Shown here one piece after another: positions 24,345-35,049 of a DNA stretch of 64,000 bases. How positions within the stretch are numbered: position 1 is the stretch's first letter; every line of letters starts with the position of its first letter. The DNA lies in the NCBI RefSeq assembly GCF_039555335.1, contig NC_092628.1, positions 99,839,893 to 99,903,892 of the forward strand, read 5' to 3'. Both the position numbers and the translations under genes were made by a program. The stretch is from Amphiura filiformis (taxonomy: Eukaryota; Echinodermata; Ophiuroidea; Amphilepidida; Amphiuridae). The notes under the pieces are model-generated. The model was not told where the DNA came from. It ran no database searches and saw nothing but the letters and a program-made list of their open reading frames with translations.

Positions 24345-25320
24345 GTAATTCATTCATTCATTCATTCATTCATTCACTTTATTTATACACGGTTACATGT
24401 TCAAAAATATTTGTTCTTCCACACGTCCGTGGTGTAAAACATTAAACATAAAAACAAGATTAAAAGATAGATATATAAAAGAACATTATTATATACAGGT
24501 TATTGCAAAACATGATAAGAGATCGTTTTAAAAACAATTATCTTACAGATGTAAAGAACTTTAAGAAAAAAATACATAAATCTTTAAATAATTCAAAGTT
24601 AAATTTACAATTTTTCAAAATAATAACACCAAAAACAATTACACAAATAATATCTAGTTAAAACATAAAACATATTGAGATGGATTGCATTTAAAAATAA
24701 TGTTTCTTAAGTAACCTGTTTTGAAATTGCGAAATATTGCACGCTTGTTTAGTCAAATCAGGAAGAGCATTCCAGCATATTGCACCTTTATACGATAATG
24801 ATCTTTTCTTGAACTCTGTTCTGGGTTTTGGGATGAGAACGTTTTTGTGGCCCCTTAGATTGTACCCACAATTTCTTATAGAAAATCTATTTGTCAGATA
24901 GGAAGGCACATGGTTATTCATTATTTTATACATAGTACTTGCAAGGTGATTATCATGCCTTTTTCTTAAATTGTGCCACTTCATAGTGCTTAATGCTGCC
25001 GTCGCAGATTCATATCGACCAACACCAGTAGATATTCTAGCAGCTCTGTTTTGGAGTTTTGGACCTTATGAAAAGAAGATTGGTTGCATGTACCCCATAT
25101 AACATTACAGTAATCAAAGTGAGGTGCAACGATGGTCTTATATAACACATCGAGTGTCTTGGATGGAATAAGTGACCTTGCTTTATTAAGATAGTACAAG
25201 CCTGGTTTTACCTTCTTTTCAATATGATGTACATGGTCATTCCATGACAGATTTTCGTCAATTATGAAACCAAGATGTTTACATAATTCATGTCCTCGTG
25301 AGAAACATATCAATCTTTAC
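24345..25320 (-). mobile_element. 5'-truncated CR1/L2-like LINE, 3' end only
   Basis: The minus strand encodes the C-terminal part of a LINE ORF2 in two frames. One has HLGFIIDENLSWNDHVHH, KTIVAPHFDYCNVIWG. The other has KRHDNHLASTMYKIMNNHVP, YNLRGHKNVLIP and CWNALPD. These are the post-RT thumb/connection blocks of CR1/L2-type elements. A frameshift at about 24990 separates them. The 3' end is marked by a (GAAT)n tail (ATTC repeats at 24345-24376 on the plus strand). It is the usual dead-on-arrival truncated insertion. Confidence 0.85.
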
Positions 25321-25599
25321 TAATCAGATATAGTGGTATTTGGCTCCCGGTATGAATTATTTATTTTATAAGTAGGTACGGAATATCACACAATATTGAC
25401 TACGGTGTTAGTGTAAAGTACCAATGAACCAAAAAGTTTGACTGAGGTAACACTGAGGTTGCAGTGACGTGGTCTGGATTCGCGGATATCACGTGGGCAG
25501 CCTGCAGTATTTTAAGATGGTTTACATGTAGTTAATTTTCATTTGTACACTCGATTGTTTATCTTGGTCAATTAGCATCTTTTTTAAATGCTGATAAAT

Positions 25600-25966
25600 C
25601 TTGGTGTGCTGTACTCCTAGATCTGTGTCTCTAATGGCAGTTTGCTGTGTTTACATTCTTACCGACTCCCCCTACCAAGATCTACTTCAATGTCATCTGA
25701 ATGAATCGATGGACTACTTAAAGACAAAGTATCCAGACATAGGATTTGTCGTGCTTGGGGATTTCAATAGAATGAATGTCAACAATGTTTTGCATGCACA
25801 AGACTTAAAGCAATTGATTACTTTTCCCACCCGTGGAGATGCAATTTTAGATTTAATTATGACCAACATGAGTTCTTATTTTGAAAACCCACTTGATGTG
25901 AGTCCCATCGGTAAGACTGATCACACATGCATTGTCTGGAAGCCTTATAAGATGTATCGCCAATAA
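25600..25966 (+). pseudogene. Endonuclease (APE-type) fragment of the outer LINE
   Basis: An open stretch of about 120 codons has the LGDFNR, PTRGDAILD and SDH-like (GKTDHTCIVW) motifs of the second half of a LINE apurinic endonuclease. The N-terminal half is missing. It stops where the inner LINE begins. Confidence 0.8.
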
Positions 25967-26200
25967 AAAACTAATACCGTCACTCTACTACTGCTATTCA
26001 ACTAGTGTGCATCACTCCACATGAGCTCTGACAAATCACCATAATTACGCTGTTTTTACTTCGGATTACCTATTGAATTTTATATCAACATCTTCATCTT
26101 TATGTCTGGAATTTACTGATCAACTTTATTTTATAAACTTGATCACTGTTTTGGAGAAAATATATGACATTTGATTTCATATTTTGTATTATAATTCAAC

Positions 26201-27780
26201 TTGGACTACAACTCTACATCACTGGTATTGATTTTCTTCCAAGAACATCCTGCCTATATAACAATGAACTTAACGAGCATAACAAAGGGAGCTGTCAATC
26301 ATCTATGGCAGTCTTTCCATGGTACTTTCAATGGATTTACAAATGTGGACATATTTGATCACTCTATGTGGAAAATTGAACCAAAAACTATGTCAACAAC
26401 AATAGCTGTCAACCCAGATATATTTGATCAACTATCCTATGAACTATGTGCTAGATATGGTACAGCAGAAGACAAGGGCAGGTACGGCTGCATCTTCAGA
26501 TGTGTTATGCCTGGAGATACATTACAACATGTAACCATCACTTGTTATGCATCTACCAACACTATCTCAGTCCAAGGATCACTCCATCAAACTTGGATAG
26601 ATACCATCTTAACAGAAATTGGTAACAAATTAGCAGAAGAGAATGTTGCAGCCTTCCCCTTCACACCTGGTCCTTCTACTTCCACGCCAACACATAACCA
26701 CGCTATCACATCATCGGACAAAAGTGAAAATCTGCCAACATTTGAACTCAATCACGAACTGATGACAGACTCTTCTGTTCAAACTAGAGTTACATCTTGT
26801 GATGCACAAACTCAAACTGACTCTGCTCCAGATGAAACACCTCAACTCAGAAGGAAAATTCAAAGCCTGCAAGACAAGGTGAAGGATTTCACCTCACAGC
26901 TACAAGAATTTAGAGACTTGCGACAAAACTTTACCCAGATTTCATCAGCATTTCGCGAACTCAGTGAGCGTAACAGTGTACTAGAGGCTGAAATTTTCAG
27001 TCTAAAGGAGACCCATGTGCAGAACTTTGAACTTCCCAAAACAGCAAGTCGCCTATCCCAGCCAACAGAAAGTGCACCAGCAGTAACAACATCAAATTCC
27101 TACAGCGCTTTATTTGATCAGGTAGCAGAAACTGCTGTTCCTTCAGCCCCCAGCATCGATTTGATGACCCCAGACAAACGTGTCCCCGTTAACTCGGCAA
27201 AGTCAAGGCCTACTACTAAACCAACTCCAAGACCAACAAGACAACCTACAACTAGTGAGAAACCACCGCCAAAAGAATGCCCACAGATCCTAATTTTTAG
27301 TAACTCTATATGCAAGCGAATTGATGAAGATAGGTTCTACAAAGGAAGGTCCACAAAAGTATTTGCAAAGAGTGGAGCAACCATAGTTGAAATTCAGAGA
27401 CTTGTAGAGGATTGCGAGTATGAAAACCGAAACATGTCATCCTACAAGCATGGACTAATAATGTTAAGCGTGAATCAACCGAGGCTTGTGAAGCCAAAGC
27501 GAGACGTCTTGTCAATGCAGCACTTCGGAAATTTCCTAACGCGCACATCATTGTATCAAGTATTCTTCCCCGACTGATCCCCTTGCAAGAAGTAATGTCT
27601 TAAACGGAGTTATATATGAACTGAACACCATCTTTGAACGAAATTGTCACGCTAGTGCTCGCGTATCATTCGCAGACCATGCCCCAGTATTTGTTACAGA
27701 AGGAGGACATATTAGAGAAGACTTATATTGGGACAAGGTTCACCTGAACAACCATGGCATCAGCAGACTTGTAAGGAACT
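26201..27780 (+). pseudogene. LINE ORF1 with coiled coil and SGNH-hydrolase domain, frameshifted
   Basis: The first 458 codons are open to 27577. They hold a conserved N-terminal region (SFHGTFNGFTNVDIFDHSMW, then QLSYELCARYG and VQGSLHQTWID), a Gln/Leu-rich coiled coil around residues 220-275 (RRKIQSLQDKVKDF) and the start of an SGNH/GDSL fold (QILIFSNSICKRI, FAKSGATI). The fold continues in other frames: RLVNAALRKFPNAHIIVSSI, then DLYWDKVHLNNHGISRLVR, the block that carries the catalytic Asp and His. CR1-type ORF1 proteins with such esterase domains are known. Frameshifts near 27480 and a stop at 27601 make this copy defective. Confidence 0.7.
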
Positions 27781-27817
27781 TTAGAAATGTAATAGACTCT
27801 CAGTCAACCCCTTTTAT

Positions 27818-28561
27818 GTGGAATCAACATCAGCAAGGAACATAGGTCTTTCTTCTCGGATATATAGTGAACATGGTGAAAAACAATGTGAAATTAAAAG
27901 GACTATTTCAACCAATCAAACTGATCATTTATATTGTATTGGTTCTACATGTAATGATAACACATCTTCTTCATCTATGACTATTGTAAATAATTCTAAT
28001 AATAACATCAATAGCCACAATGTAAATTCTATTCATTCACCTCAACATCATGTCTCAAGTGATACCTATTGTGCTCATGAAGTCACTCCCTCTCATCACA
28101 ATCATCCATTCATTCATTTTCATTCAAGTGTTGTTGATATTATTGACCAAGGTAATAGTGATGATACAAGTAGATTATGTTTTCAAAAAGCAGATGTTTA
28201 TCCTGAAAGTACTTCTGTAAATTACAATTGTTCCCACAATATACCTAGTAATAACAATGTTCATGTAAATAATATAACAAATGATATAAATATTGTAAAT
28301 AATATGAGTGATGACACTAAACATGTTAATGCTATTCTAAAGAAATCTGTACATATAACTAGTGCTATTACATGTAGTAATAATGATGTTTCAATCAGTA
28401 CTTCTGCTATGGGAAATGAAAATTCTCATGATATTTATGCCAATGGTACAGACAATGGAAATCTTGATTATGAAGAAATTACTAGTGTCACAACATGTGA
28501 CAACAATGAGTGTACACACAAGTGTTGTAAGGTAAAAGATAAAAATAGTACCGGTAAATAA
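27818..28561 (+). CDS. Asn/Ser-rich ORF of the inner LINE
   Basis: A 247-codon ORF dominated by Asn, Ser, Asp, His and Thr (runs such as NNSNNNINSHNVNS). It ends with a Cys/His cluster (CDNNECTHKCCK), 70 nt before the PHD-like segment. No enzymatic domain is recognised. It may be the low-complexity N-terminal part of ORF2 rather than a separate protein, because the PHD-like motif follows after one stop and a frame change. Confidence 0.45.
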   Translation: MESTSARNIGLSSRIYSEHGEKQCEIKRTISTNQTDHLYCIGSTCNDNTSSSSMTIVNNSNNNINSHNVNSIHSPQHHVSSDTYCAHEVTPSHHNHPFIHFHSSVVDIIDQGNSDDTSRLCFQKADVYPESTSVNYNCSHNIPSNNNVHVNNITNDINIVNNMSDDTKHVNAILKKSVHITSAITCSNNDVSISTSAMGNENSHDIYANGTDNGNLDYEEITSVTTCDNNECTHKCCKVKDKNSTGK

Positions 28562-28632
28562 AGAACTGAAACTTTAAACACTGTAAAGACTGTCAAAATT
28601 TGCAAGAAAACTGAAAATGATTTTTGTGGTGA

Positions 28633-29665
28633 GTGTGTAAGAAAAATCTTAAAAATGATCTTTATGTAACTTGTAATAATTGTACTCTTGATTTTCACCT
28701 TAGATGTGTTGATGATAATGATGTTAAGCTAAATAATTATTGGTATTGTAAGAACTGTTTTCACAAACTTGCTAATGATGAACTTCCTCTTAATGAGGGC
28801 TTTATTGATTTAAAGTGTAAGATTAGGAAGGGTCTTAAAATAGCTCATTTAAATATCCAGGGTTTAATCCACAAAGTTGATGAGGTTAATTTTCTTTTGA
28901 ATGACAATGCTATTGATGTGCTATGTATTAATGAGACTTGGTTAGATAAGGATGTTGATGACTCAGAAGTAGAAATAGATGGTTATAATACTTATAGACT
29001 TGATAGACAAAATGGTAAAATACGGGGTGGAGTTTTATGTTATGTTAAAAACAGTATTTTGTCAAAACAAAATGAGGATTTATATGATAATGATATTGAA
29101 GGTATTTTTATTGAACTTAATTTAACCAACACAAAGCCTATTTTAGTTGGCAGTATTTATCGCCCACCAGACTGTACTGTTGATTTTCTTGATAATCTTG
29201 ATGATATATTTAAGAAATGTAACAATTTATATGATGATGTATATATTTTAGGAGACTTTAATTTAGATCAGGTTAAAATTGGTAATTTGAGTAATTTGAG
29301 GTTGGCAAACAATTCTAATATGAAACAAATTATAACAGATTATACAAGAATAACTGAAACTAGTAAAACAAAAATTGACTTAATATTTGTATCAAAACCA
29401 GAACTTATTATCTCATCTGGTGTTCATAGTTTAGGTCTTAGTGATCATTCATTAATATATGCTGTAAGAAAATGTAATAAGTTAAAACTTCCACCAAAAA
29501 TTGTAAGATCCAGATGTTTCAAAAACTTTAATGAAGTAGATTATATTGATACAATCAAAAATATTGATTGGGGTAGAATTCATAATATAAATGATGTCAA
29601 TGAAGCACTTAATGAATGGCAGTCTTCATTCAATGCTGCCTGTGACAAGCATGCACCATTTAAGG
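28633..29665 (+). pseudogene. PHD-like finger and endonuclease part of inner LINE ORF2
   Basis: It begins with a PHD-type zinc finger: CVTCNNC-type pairs, LDFHLRC, then WYCKNC (the first CGEC pair is in another frame just upstream). The endonuclease follows: KIAHLNIQGLIHKVDEVNF, CINETWLDKDVDDSEVEIDG, GGVLCYVKNS, VGSIYRPPD, YILGDFNLDQ, TKIDLIFVSKPEL and LSDHSLIYAVRK. The catalytic Asn, Glu, Asp and SDH motifs are visible. The frame runs into the DIRS element at HAPFKE and resumes after it at 35050. Confidence 0.8.
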
Positions 29666-29840
29666 AAATGTATTTTCTATACAGAGATGAAGCATACATG
29701 AGTAAGCATTTATTGATAGTGTAATTGTTATCAATTAACAAAGGCGTTTCAGAGTTTGTTCACTCAGGCATGTAAGGTGATTCGGAAAGAATCTAGGCGT
29801 TGTCACTTGATGTCTTTCGCTCATAACAGCTAGATCGGTA
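29666..29840 (+). repeat. DIRS terminal repeat A1
   Basis: Starts AAATGTATTTTCTATACAGA and ends CAGCTAGATCGGTA. It is repeated at 34652-34826 with no difference that I can see by eye. Confidence 0.9.
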
Positions 29841-29913
29841 CGGAGTATTGTCCTTGTGCGTGTATGCTTGTTCGATTCGTGGCAGTCATTTTGTACATCG
29901 GTTATTAATTACT

Positions 29914-30692
29914 ATGTCCGAGGAGGAATCGGGACCAAGCCAAGGGGCCAGGAGTAAACCTACTGGTTCTACACAAGAATTCGCAGGATTGTTGGACAAT
30001 TTCAAGTCTTACTTTGAAGGCAAACTGGATAGTTTTCGCAAGGAAATTACGGATCAAAGTTCGCTGACCAGGGAAAAAGTGGAAAAGCTACAAACGCCAG
30101 AACCGGAATTTAATTATAAAAGCAACAAGAAACAATGGCGGTTCAATACTGAGGTAGGAGATAAAGTTGAAGAAGCGAGCGTATTTCTTGAGAAGAATAA
30201 AGTGGGTGAAGCAAAAGAAGTGCTGAAACAGGCTGCGGCGAGTATTAAACACAGAAATAAGCTGATTCGTCTCGCAGACAAGAGTGACGGGGGCTGGTTG
30301 GCGGTAGAAGAATACGAAGAGGATGACCTTGCGTCAGATAGCGAAGATGACAAGCGTATACGGTCAGCACAGAATCGTGGGGCAGCTCGTAAAAACGCCA
30401 AATTCGTCACAAATCAGATTCGTCCAAGCGCCGTGCTCAAGACCCAAATTTCAAATCCAACATGGCGGCTACTTCTACTGATTTTTTCGCGGCTCTAACC
30501 AATTCAACAGACGCAGTTTTGGAATTGGATTCTCACCGCAAAGCTCCGGTAACTGTTTTGGATGTGGGCGACCAGGGCATTTCAGAGCAAACTGTCCGTT
30601 TAAGCGACCCAGTGGCACCCACCCCCCACCTACTGGCTCCCCAGTCATCAACCACTGATTTTCAGAAATCTCTGCAAAGAACAACAGGTTAG
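29914..30692 (+). pseudogene. DIRS gag-like protein, one frameshift
   Basis: It starts at MSEEESGPSQGARSKP. The N-terminal half is charged and helical (FEGKLDSFRKEI, VEEASVFLEKNKVGEAKEVL, WLAVEEYEEDDLASDSEDDK), the usual look of DIRS/PAT gag proteins. Near 30385 the coding frame changes, and the natural continuation (SSKRRAQDPNFKSNMAATST) is in another frame up to 30692. CAG/GTTAGT at 30688 and TTTATAG near 30940 could mark an intron before the RT frame, but this is uncertain. Confidence 0.65.
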
Positions 30693-31004
30693 TTTTTTAA
30701 TTAAAATATGAATTTTGCACTGGCATGAATTGATATGGTAATGATAAAATAATTGATCCATGATGGATATATTATCATGTAGGCCTAAAGGTCTTGATCA
30801 TCGTTATTGTATATGGGCGATGGCCTTTTAAAGAAAGCATACCAGTGTGGGTGTGGTCGCTGACGCGGCAAGTAGTCTATGCCTATATAAAAGGTTGGCA
30901 TAGGAAATATTTTTGTTTCTTTTTCTTGCCTTGTTTATAGATCTTCCAAGAACATCGGTTTTCAACGCCTCTGATATCATTAATCTACCGGAACTTCCAT
31001 ATTT

Positions 31005-32964
31005 TTGGACTTTGATGACATGATGAAGAATTATTATGATTACGAAGCGGGTACTTCTGATCCTTTCATTAAAGGAAGACTCAAAACGTCTGTTCAGTTT
31101 TGGCGCTCAATTGGTGCAAATGAATTTGTAATAAGTATTATTGAGCAAGGATACAAACTTCCACTTATTTCATTACCAACATCCGTAGTTCTTATGAACA
31201 ATAAGTCTTCCATAGCTCATGCAGAATTTGTTTCTAAAGCTATTTCTGAATTAGTAAGTGCAGGGTTAGCAGTGGAAGTAAATAGTAAACCGACTGTAGT
31301 TAATCCACTGTCTGTTTCTGTGCATAAATCGGGAAAACTTAGATTAATCTTAGACTTAAGGCATGTGAATGTCCATATTTGGAAAGATAAAGTGAAATTT
31401 GATGATTGGCAGACTGCTCTTAGTTATATTTCAAAAGGAGATTTTTTATTTTCATTTGATTTGAAGTCCGGTTACCACCATATAGATATATTCCCCCCTC
31501 ATCAACAATATTTAGGGTTCTCGTGGTTTCTCAATGGTAAAATGAGATTCTATACCTTCACCGTTCTCCCATTCGGGTTAACATCGGCTCCCTATGTCTT
31601 CACAAAAACTTTGAGACCATTGGTAAAACACTGGAGAAAGTTGGGTTTTTCCTTGTTTTATATTTAGATGACGGTTGGTGTCGGGCTCCAGATGAAGAAT
31701 CATGTTCTATTATTGCTAAGAAAGTGAAGTCAGATCTGATTAGCGCTGGTCTTGTTCCAAATTGCGAAAAATCTGTTTGGGTTCCCACACAGCAGTTGCA
31801 ATGGCTCGGGTTGCTGTGGAATAGTAAAGATGGATATCTGCAGATATCTCATAGTCGGATTCAGGATATTATCGAGTCAATCAATTCCTTGATTTCTTCT
31901 CTGCCTAAAACATCTGCCAGGAAGTTAGCATCAGTCACTGGCAAGATTGTTTCAACCTTTCCTGTTTTAGGTAATACTACCAAGCTTATGACACGGTTTA
32001 TGCATCACGAAATTATTAAGAGAACATCATGGGATGATCTTTTTAATATTCCTTCCAGTAGTTTGAGTATTAACGAGTTGTTTTTCTGGAAGTCCAAGTT
32101 CAAAATTCCAGTTAAGCGTGCTTTTGCTAAGTATCTTGTTCCACATACCTTTGTTTTAGTGACGCCAGTAGTACAGGATGCGGAGCTTTCATTTTAGGTT
32201 CTGACGTCATCAGTAATCGGACCTGGGACGACACTGAAATATTGGAGAGTTCTACTTGGAGAGAGTTGCATGCCATTCTTTATGCTTTGATTTCTTTTTC
32301 TTCAAGGATTACTTCCAGTTCTGTCAAAGTGTTTACAGATAATAAGAATGCAGTTTCTATATACCAATCTGGATCCATGAATTTGAAATTACATGTTTTG
32401 AGTCTAGCTATTCACAATTTTTGTAGAGATCGGGCAGTGACGTTGGACGTACAGTGGATACCGAGAGAAGAGAATCAATTGGCAGATGAGATCAGTAGAT
32501 TTGTAGACTGGGACGACTGGGGCGTGTCATCGGCGGTTTTCTCTTTTGTAGATAACATTTATGGTCCTCACACAGTAGATCGTTTTGCCGATGAAATGAA
32601 CTCAAAACTACCTAAGTTCAATTCCAGGTTCTGGTGCCGAGGGTCAGATAGAGTCGATGCTTTTTCTTTATCTTGGGAAGGAGAAAACAACTGGATAGTT
32701 CCCCCGTTAGCTCTCGTCACAAAAGCTATTTTTCATTTAGTCGCTTCCAAAGCAGTAGGTACTTTGGTGATCCCTGTATGGCCATCTTCTTCATTCTGGC
32801 CCATTCTTTTCTCCAGATATAGTAGTGTGAGATATATAGTATCAAGTGTGTTTGAGATTACAGATTCTCGTGGTGTGTTTATTCATGGTTGTAACAACCG
32901 CTCATTGTTTGGGTCAGACACATTTCAAGCACCAGTTATGGTAATTAGGCTAGATGCTAGATAA
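31005..32964 (+). pseudogene. DIRS reverse transcriptase and RNase H, two frameshifts
   Basis: RT blocks: NPLSVSVHKSGKLRLILDLR, FLFSFDLKSGYHHIDI (first catalytic Asp) and FTVLPFGLTSAPYVFTK. Then YLDDG, the YxDD box, in a shifted frame at about 31660, and QWLGLLWNS. RNase H starts at SDASSTGCGAFILG in a second shifted frame near 32160. It continues in a third open stretch with WRELHAILYAL, VFTDNKNAVSIYQSG, VQWIPREENQLADEISR. Both shifts coincide with T runs and look like single-T losses, so either recent decay or assembly error would explain them. No aspartic protease is seen, as expected for DIRS elements. Confidence 0.82.
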
Positions 32965-33352
32965 ATTGCATCTGATGACAATTATAAATGTCGTGAAGCA
33001 TGAACATCAACATTGGGTGATGGGTAGTTCGATGGACAAATTGCCAATGGGCATTAAGGCCAATGGGCCAGGCGATGGGTTAGTCGCTGGGAAAAAATTG
33101 TGAAGAAAGTAGCCACTGGGCTAGGTATATTGAGACTGGTGTAAGAGATAAGTCACTGGAATAATATAAAAAGCCATAATTGCAAAGGAATATAATTATA
33201 TGTATATAGAATATGGGTTTTTGATGAATTGAGGACATTACAATTAAATTGGACCCGTATCTGTTTTGGCTTTAAGATGCGATTGCATAGCCAACGGCCT
33301 TGTTTTTGTTTTTGTTTTTGCTATTTCAGTTTACGTTCAACCCAAAGCACCT

Positions 33353-34351
33353 ATGAGTAAGAATAGTACCAACATGGCATCTCCTAACATTCCAAACGAT
33401 TTTCAAAGTGTTCTAAACCATGTGTTACAGTCTTCGAGAGCTACTTCTACATCTTCCAAGTACAATGCGGCGTTTGATTCCTGGGAAAAATGGGCAAGCA
33501 ACAGAGGTTTTCCATCACTCCCGAGCAATACTGAACATGTCGCAAGTTATTTAGTTTCAATGTTTCAAGAAGATGCACCGCTTTCAAGAATAGAGGCAGC
33601 GTTTTACGGTATTAAGTGGAGACATGATATTGCTAATCACGATAATCCTTGCGATTCAAAATTCTTGCATTTAGTTGTTGAAGGTTTAAAGAGAATTCTA
33701 TCAAAACCAGTTGTCAAAAAATCCCCAGTCTCTGCTTCTATGCTTCTAAAGATTTGTTCACAATTTGCATATCCTTCTGCGTCATTGCTGGATCTCCGCG
33801 TCAGTACGTTGTGCTTATTGGGATACGCGGGTTTTTTTAGGTTTAGTGAACTGGTAAATATTAAAAGATGTGACATTCAATTGCATGAAGAATTTGCTCA
33901 TATTTTCGTGGAGAAAAGTAAAACGGATATATACAGACAAGGTGCGTGGGTTATCATATCGGCTACTGGGAAAGTCACTTGTCCGGTAGCTATGGTGACG
34001 CGGTTCTTACAGTTATCAGGGTTACTGGAGAAAGAATTATCTGATCAATTTATTTTTTGTGGGCTTTCTTTTTGCAAGAAATCATCCTCGTTTAAGCTTA
34101 GGAACAAACAACTTTCATACACAAGAGCGCGCGAAGTATTCCGTGATGCTATAAAGAAGATAGGAGAGGATCCCAAAAAGTTCTCTCTTCATAGTTTAAG
34201 AGCAGGAGGTGCTACGGCTGCGGCTAACTTGGGCGTCCCAGATAGGCTTTTTAAAAAGCATGGAAGATGGCGTTCAGAGAACGCTAAAGATGGCTACATT
34301 CAAGATTCTGACGATGTCAGAAAATCTGTGTCTCTCAATTTAGGCATTTAA
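33353..34351 (+). CDS. DIRS tyrosine recombinase
   Basis: 332 codons from MSKNSTNMASPNIPNDF (the frame is open from 33266 but the upstream part is hydrophobic and unlikely to be used). An N-terminal SAM-like DNA-binding domain (SRATSTSSKYNAAFDSWEKW) is followed by the catalytic domain. The first Arg is in GFFRFSELVNIK, His and second Arg in HSLRAGG, then HGRW and the nucleophile Tyr in DGYI, giving the R-H-R-Y set. It would integrate the circular cDNA. No frameshift, so this is the best-preserved gene of the element. Confidence 0.88.
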   Translation: MSKNSTNMASPNIPNDFQSVLNHVLQSSRATSTSSKYNAAFDSWEKWASNRGFPSLPSNTEHVASYLVSMFQEDAPLSRIEAAFYGIKWRHDIANHDNPCDSKFLHLVVEGLKRILSKPVVKKSPVSASMLLKICSQFAYPSASLLDLRVSTLCLLGYAGFFRFSELVNIKRCDIQLHEEFAHIFVEKSKTDIYRQGAWVIISATGKVTCPVAMVTRFLQLSGLLEKELSDQFIFCGLSFCKKSSSFKLRNKQLSYTRAREVFRDAIKKIGEDPKKFSLHSLRAGGATAAANLGVPDRLFKKHGRWRSENAKDGYIQDSDDVRKSVSLNLGI

Positions 34352-34526
34352 TGATTGTTGTTATTATGTTTGTATAATCTAAAATGAACAATAAGCAATT
34401 GTATCATGACTATATTTTTGGCAAGTCAATAATTGATTCTTGATTAGTGTTAATAATAAAATATTGAGCATCCTAATGTTTTCTCCTGATTTTCCCGTTC
34501 TTTGATACACTTATGAAGGGGAGCTA

Positions 34527-34654
34527 GCCCTTAGCTGCTGCGGTAAGACGACTCCCCAGTACAAGGATTTCAATGTTTGTGTATATAACATGTGGCGCAA
34601 GCGCGTTAGAAAATGTTTTATTCGCGTTTAAGCAGCGCGTATTTAGCGAATAAA
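34527..34654 (+). repeat. DIRS repeat B1
   Basis: GCCCTTAGCTGCTGCGGTAA to TTAGCGAATAAA. It matches B2 at 34922-35049 with one obvious difference (GCGGTAAG against GCGATAAG). It overlaps A2 by AAA. Confidence 0.9.
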
Positions 34655-34826
34655 TGTATTTTCTATACAGAGATGAAGCATACATGAGTAAGCATTTATT
34701 GATAGTGTAATTGTTATCAATTAACAAAGGCGTTTCAGAGTTTGTTCACTCAGGCATGTAAGGTGATTCGGAAAGAATCTAGGCGTTGTCACTTGATGTC
34801 TTTCGCTCATAACAGCTAGATCGGTA
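34652..34826 (+). repeat. DIRS repeat A2
   Basis: Second copy of A1, immediately after B1. The B1-A2 junction copies the right-end/left-end junction of the element. Confidence 0.9.
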
Positions 34827-34921
34827 AATTTTCCAGAAGTGGGTAAGTTTTCAGATTTGATTTGATTCGGTAATAAGGAGGCCCACAATAAAGTCAGGCC
34901 TAGTACGTTTTATAGACTCCG

Positions 34922-35049
34922 GCCCTTAGCTGCTGCGATAAGACGACTCCCCAGTACAAGGATTTCAATGTTTGTGTATATAACATGTGGCGCAAGCGCG
35001 TTAGAAAATGTTTTATTCGCGTTTAAGCAGCGCGTATTTAGCGAATAAA
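34922..35049 (+). repeat. DIRS terminal repeat B2
   Basis: Right end of the element. Directly after it the inner LINE ORF2 frame resumes (KVKGCLPEWVNSEF). Confidence 0.9.

Larger units (their letters stand above)
29666..35049 (+). mobile_element. PAT-like DIRS retroelement with split direct repeats
   Basis: A 5,384-bp element with the layout A1 - ORFs - B1 - A2 - B2. A1 is 29666-29840 and A2 is 34652-34826 (175 bp each). B1 is 34527-34654 and B2 is 34922-35049 (128 bp each). Internal B1 joins A2 in exactly the way the element's right end would join its left end, as expected for circle-forming PAT/Kangaroo/Ngaro-type elements. It encodes a gag-like protein, reverse transcriptase with RNase H, and a tyrosine recombinase, with no DDE integrase. 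It is inserted in the inner LINE ORF2, whose reading frame lines up again across the insertion. Confidence 0.88.
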
